From: Candidatus Scybalocola faecigallinarum
Lineage (GTDB): Bacteria > Bacillota > Clostridia > Lachnospirales > Lachnospiraceae
Direction: 5' to 3'
DNA length: 64,000 nucleotides
Assembly: GCA_018711005.1 (NCBI GenBank)
Contig: DVIT01000031.1
Span: forward strand, 46,739 to 110,738
A program made the translations under genes and the position numbers. The notes beneath the pieces were generated by a model. That model saw only the letters and a list, made by a program, of their open reading frames with translations, searched no databases and was not told the DNA's origin. Below, in pieces: positions 60,529-64,000 of the stretch (its first letter is position 1; each line of letters begins with the position of its first letter).

Positions 60529-60975
60529 TTACTGATTTTTACCGTATTTTGAAAGATTTCCCAGGATTTTTTTCTGCATCCGATCGAACTCGCGGATTTC
60601 CGGATCCGAAAATCCGTCAAAAACCTGGTCGCAGGAATTTTGAAAAGCTTCTTCCAGAAATTCCTGGACCTGGAGCGCTTGTTCGGTAGGGAAAAGCAGC
60701 TTTTTCCGGTCATCATCCGGGCTGTTTTCCACCCGGATATAACCGCTTCTTTTCAGGCGCTTGAGCATACTGGACAGGGATGCCATGGATCCGCCCAGAT
60801 TTTGTTGGATCTCCGTCAGAGAAATTCCTTTGCCGTAATGATGCAGTATGTACAGGAGCATAGAACCCTGGGCTGCAGTGAATCCCTTATGGGCCATATC
60901 CTTTGTTGTCAGATGTTCCAGCTGGATACAGATCTTCCGATTGTTGTGAACCATAACATTCAGGTCCGGTTCCAT
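60529..60975 (-). CDS. MarR-family regulator of the ABC exporter operon
   Basis: 148 residues. Winged helix core: ISLTEIQQNLGGSMASLSSMLKRLKRSGYIRVENSPDDDRKKLL, with the DDRKK wing typical of MarR. First gene of the minus-strand operon, so it probably represses the exporter and itself, relieved by a drug or metabolite. RBS GAGGTGAG. Divergent from a LysR gene. Confidence 0.92.
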   Translation of the reverse strand: MEPDLNVMVHNNRKICIQLEHLTTKDMAHKGFTAAQGSMLLYILHHYGKGISLTEIQQNLGGSMASLSSMLKRLKRSGYIRVENSPDDDRKKLLFPTEQALQVQEFLEEAFQNSCDQVFDGFSDPEIREFDRMQKKILGNLSKYGKNQ

Positions 60976-61052
60976 ATTTGACTCACCTCATTTCATTTAT
61001 TAGTTAGGATAGAAACAATTAAGCTCCTTACTATTATATAGCATAACTTTTC

Positions 61053-61081
61053 TTGTATGTGAAATTCAAATATGTTATAAT
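61053..61081 (+). promoter_or_regulatory. LysR gene promoter
   Basis: TTGTAT (61053-61058), 17 bases, TATAAT (61076-61081). On the minus strand a TATAAT near 61036 could serve marR. The two transcripts diverge within 160 bases. Confidence 0.7.
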
Positions 61082-61135
61082 CAATAAAAAACTTTTATGG
61101 ATAATGTTTATTGTTGTCCCACGGGAGGCTTGGAT

Positions 61136-62023
61136 TTGAATACAACACAATTAGAATGTTTTCTGGCAGTAGTGAATCATTTGAACTTTTCCAGGGCTGC
61201 TGAGCAGCTGCGGATCACTCAGCCGGCGGTGAGCCATCAGATCAATACATTGGAGGATGAGCTGGAAGTAAAGCTGTTCCACAGGACAAGCAAAAGTGTC
61301 CGGCTCACAGAGGCAGGAGGAACATTTATCCAGTATGCCCTGGAGATCCTTAAGCTTTCAGCCCTGTCGCAGGCCCGGGTCAAGGACTGCCGGGAAAACA
61401 ATTGGCTGCGTTTTGGCATTGGCTGCAGAAATTTTCTGGAACTCAGGTTTCTTGAACCGGTGCTGGCACGGCTTCGGGAGGAAATGCCCCAGCTTCTTCC
61501 GGTGATACGCCTGGTTCCCTTTGCGTCTCTGGAAAATCTTTTAAACGAAGGAGATGTACAGACGATCCTTACATTTCAGGATCATGCGCCTGAGTATGCA
61601 GTATACAAAGAATTTGTCCGCTGCCCGGTCGTATGCGTATGCAGCAGGGTACACCCGTTAGCCGGGGCTGCCCGGACCAATGTGGCACAGTTGAGGGATC
61701 ACGGCAAAATGGCTCATTGTCCGCCTACAGTGTATCCGCCTGCGCTGCTTCAGGCCCAGACAAGCATTATTGCCGGGCGTGGTTCAGATGAAAATCTTTT
61801 TTGCGATGACATGGAAGTGGTATACAGCCTTGTGCGCTCCGGCTACGCATTTGCTTTGGTGCCGGACCTGCCCGGGGCCAGAGAGGATGGCCTTTGCTAT
61901 ATACCGGTAGACGATTTTTCTATGTTATCTTACGGAGCAGCCTATCTTCGACAGTCTTTGGATCCTGCCGGACAGAAATTTCTTTCTATATTAAAAGAGA
62001 TAAAAAGACCGGAAGTTTTATAG
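61136..62023 (+). CDS. LysR-family transcriptional regulator
   Basis: About 295 residues. Start taken as TTG 61136 (GGGAGG 7 bases upstream), giving the usual beginning N-T-T-Q-L-E-C-F-L; ATG 61097 has no RBS. Helix-turn-helix FSRAAEQLRITQPAVSHQI, LEDELEVKLFHRTSK, then the effector domain (LRFGIGCRNFLELRFL, VRSGYAFALVPDLPG). Complete, unlike the relics at 45.3 and 48.9 kb. Target unknown; it could regulate the divergent exporter or the gene that once followed. Confidence 0.9.
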   Translation: MNTTQLECFLAVVNHLNFSRAAEQLRITQPAVSHQINTLEDELEVKLFHRTSKSVRLTEAGGTFIQYALEILKLSALSQARVKDCRENNWLRFGIGCRNFLELRFLEPVLARLREEMPQLLPVIRLVPFASLENLLNEGDVQTILTFQDHAPEYAVYKEFVRCPVVCVCSRVHPLAGAARTNVAQLRDHGKMAHCPPTVYPPALLQAQTSIIAGRGSDENLFCDDMEVVYSLVRSGYAFALVPDLPGAREDGLCYIPVDDFSMLSYGAAYLRQSLDPAGQKFLSILKEIKRPEVL

Positions 62024-62041
62024 AGGCTCCAGCCAGTCCAC

Positions 62042-63787
62042 GTTATAGGAATTGACCTGGGAACCACAAACAGCTGTGTTTCCGTTGTAGAGAACAAAGC
62101 GCCGGTGATCATCCCCAGCACCTCCGGAGCCATGACCACGCCCAGTGTGGTTGCATTTACGAAAAAGGGAGAGCGCCTTGTGGGTGAAAGCGCCCGGCGC
62201 CAGGCCGTGACCAATGCGGACCGGACGATCTCGTCGGTAAAGCGCCATATGGGAACCAACTGGCATATGCGTATTGACGGAACGGATTACAAGCCTCAGA
62301 CTATCAGCGCTATGATCCTGATGCAGTTAAAAAAAGATGCAGAGGAGTTTCTGGGAGAAACTGTGACCGAAGCGGTGATCACAGTTCCGGCTTATTTTAA
62401 TGACGTTCAGCGTCAGGCAACAAAGGATGCGGGCAAGATCGCCGGGCTGACTGTGCGCCGGATCATTAACGAGCCTACCAGTGCAGCCCTTTCTTACGGC
62501 CTTGACCATGGTGAGGATCAAAAGGTCATGGTTTATGACCTGGGCGGCGGTACCTTCGATGTGTCTATTATTGAAATCGGAGACGGCGTCATTGAGGTGT
62601 TATCCACATCCGGTGATAATCACCTGGGCGGTGATGATTTTGATGAGCGTATTGTGTCCTGGCTGGTGTCTGAGTTTAAGCGGGAGCATCATACAGATCT
62701 GTCCCGGGACTTTGCAGCCATGCAGCGGATCCGGGATGCGGCAGAACAGGCCAAGAAGGAACTGTCTGCAGCAGACAGTACCCAGATCATGCTGCCTTAT
62801 CTGACCCAGATTAAAGGGGAGCCGGTACACATGGACATTACCCTGACCCGGACCCAGTTTGAGATTTTAGTGAAGGATCTTATTGACAGGACTGCAGGAC
62901 CGGTGCAAAGTGCCCTTTCAGACGCCGGCATATCTCCGGCTCAGCTGGGCCGGGTGCTTTTAGTAGGCGGTTCTACCAGAATCCCTGCCGTACAGCGCAA
63001 GGTGCGGGAGCTGACCGGGAAGGAGCCTTCCCAGAATATTAATCCGGATGAATGTGTGGCCAAAGGTGCTGCCATCCTTGGAAGCACTCTGTCAGGCACC
63101 GGGCTTGTGGCTGCAGGCACCGGAAAGAACCTGCTCCTTTTGGATGTGACTCCCCTCAGTCTTTCCATTGAAACCGTGGGCGGTGTGGCAACGCGGCTTA
63201 TTGAGCGCAATTCCACCCTTCCGGTGCGCTATTCCAGGATCTTTTCCACAGCGGCGCCATATCAGACTTCCGTGGATATTCATGTACTCCAGGGCGAGCG
63301 GCCTATGGCAAGAGATAATAAGACCATTGGAAAGTTTAAGCTAAAGGGCATTAAGGCGGCTCCGGCAGGGGTGCCTCAGATCGAAGTCACCTTTGATATT
63401 GATGCCAATGGTATTTTAAAGGTATCTGCCAGGGATATGGATACAGGAAAGCAGCAGTCCATTACCATTACCGCAGACGACCGTATGTCAGATTCAGAAA
63501 TCGAGCAGGCCATCCGGGATGCGCAAAATTATGCCGGACAGGACGCAATGCGGGTCAAGGCTGTGGATCTTCTCAGCGAGGCCCAGCGTCTCCTTAACCA
63601 GGCGGATCAGGAAGTCAATGCCAGAGGCAGGCAGCTGGATAAGGGATTGAAAAAGCAGATTAAAAATGATACAGCCCATTTGCGCAAGCTGGTGTCCAAG
63701 TGCCGTCTGGAAAAGGTGGACGAGGCCCAGATGGATCAGATCCGCAGTGCCAAGGAGCAGCTGGAACGCACACTTTCCCAGCTTTAA
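62042..63787 (+). pseudogene. DnaK/Hsp70 paralogue lacking a start codon
   Basis: Hsp70 similarity begins [19 protein letters not shown] at 62042, in the same frame as the LysR gene whose stop is at 62021-62023. Between that stop and 62105 there is no ATG, GTG or TTG, so the normal start and promoter are missing. From GTG 62105 a 560-residue frame is open but would lack phosphate loop 1. The rest is good: [26 protein letters not shown], substrate domain and a short helical lid ending ERTLSQL. It lacks the long C-terminal tail of the main DnaK. Confidence 0.75.
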
Positions 63788-63872
63788 GTCTATCCATAAA
63801 TGTAAAAATTCCACTGGCTTTAGACGGTGGGTTAAGGTAGCCAAAAGTGGTGGCTTGTGCTATACTTGCCTT

Positions 63873-63968
63873 ATGAGATATGTCAAAAGCACAAAGCCGT
63901 TATTAGATATATGGAGACAGATAAAGACCATAGAGATGCTCCGAAAATATATAGAAAACCAAGGATAG
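63873..63968 (+). CDS. Short open frame near the window end
   Basis: 31 residues, begins MRYVKSTKPLLDIWRQI. A -10-like TGCTATACT lies just upstream but there is no clear RBS. It may be the leading part of an insertion-sequence element with the next frame. Family not recognised. Confidence 0.3.
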   Translation: MRYVKSTKPLLDIWRQIKTIEMLRKYIENQG

Positions 63969-63985
63969 AAAGGTGATGACAGTCA

Positions 63986-64000
63986 ATGCTAAAAGCATAT
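63986..64000 (+). mobile_element. Possible first codons of a tnpB-like gene, cut by the window
   Basis: After AAAGGTG, ATG CTA AAA GCA TAT reads MLKAY, the usual start of IS605-type TnpB proteins. Only five codons are visible, so this is a hint. Confidence 0.25.

Noticed and set aside
1..64000. CRISPR arrays, rRNA, tRNA genes or prophage structural genes
   Set aside because: No regularly spaced repeats, no rRNA-like blocks, no cloverleaf with a GTTCGA-type loop noticed and no phage proteins; short tRNAs could be missed by eye.

Overview
The window reads as a chromosome segment of an anaerobic Firmicute of the Lachnospiraceae / Clostridium cluster XIVa type. This rests on gene content and order (hprK-glk, murB-rapZ-whiA-HPr/Crh, dnaE-pfkA, nfeD-SPFH, coaX-dusB-greA-lysS), strong AGGAGG ribosome binding sites, a lysyl-tRNA synthetase with a C-terminal EMAP/Trbp111 domain, and many flavin, ferredoxin and radical-SAM genes. 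No rRNA, tRNA, CRISPR array or prophage was recognised. A genus cannot be named from sequence alone.

Layout. 1-23.7 kb is an ordered, intact housekeeping region on the + strand: HPr kinase (5' end cut by the window), ROK glucokinase, polyphosphate kinase, PIN-PhoH ATPase, HD hydrolase, murB-rapZ-whiA-crh-like HPr, hotdog thioesterase, dnaE-pfkA, SpoU methyltransferase, NfeD-SPFH pair, argF behind paired ARG-like boxes, coaX-dusB, a structured intergenic region, greA-lysS. 23.8-26.4 kb is a small toxin/defence island (Fic protein, AbiEi/AbiEii). 26.6-36 kb holds a domain-permuted GH3 enzyme, a P-type ATPase, a PAP2 phosphatase, a decayed two-component system, an EamA transporter, and a DAHP synthase (minus strand) behind a Tyr/Phe-rich leader peptide and attenuator. 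36-43 kb holds a DUF3810 membrane protease-like gene and a MerR-controlled redox cluster (ferredoxin relic, CMD relic, Fe-alcohol dehydrogenase, two flavodoxin lipoproteins, hydrolase relic, FMN reductase, DUF4405 membrane protein). 43-48 kb holds GH31, ApbE and a NagZ-like GH3.

49.6-53.8 kb is the most interesting module: HxlR regulator, a 64-residue precursor-like peptide with three Cys-rich ACGSACGAGD-type repeats, a radical SAM/SPASM maturase (one-base frameshift), a nitroreductase, a broken PNPOx-like/4Fe-4S protein and a sirtuin whose catalytic His is Gln (SirTM-like). It looks like a ribosomally made, radical-SAM-modified peptide system with redox and possibly ADP-ribosylating partners. 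54-56.8 kb is an intact two-component system flanked by two related small membrane proteins. 56.8-61 kb is a marR-controlled heterodimeric ABC exporter on the minus strand, divergent from a LysR gene, followed by a DnaK paralogue without a start codon. The window ends in what may be the start of a tnpB-like gene.

A second theme: from about 26 to 62 kb many accessory genes carry apparent internal deletions that leave both ends of the gene recognisable (two-component system, ferredoxin, CMD, hydrolase, LysR relics, ABC relic, PNPOx/4Fe-4S, DnaK start), plus one-base losses in A-runs, while the housekeeping half shows none. This is either real accessory-gene decay or an assembly problem, and it should be settled from reads before any gene is called dead. 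All functional calls are from motif recognition and family memory; no searches were run.
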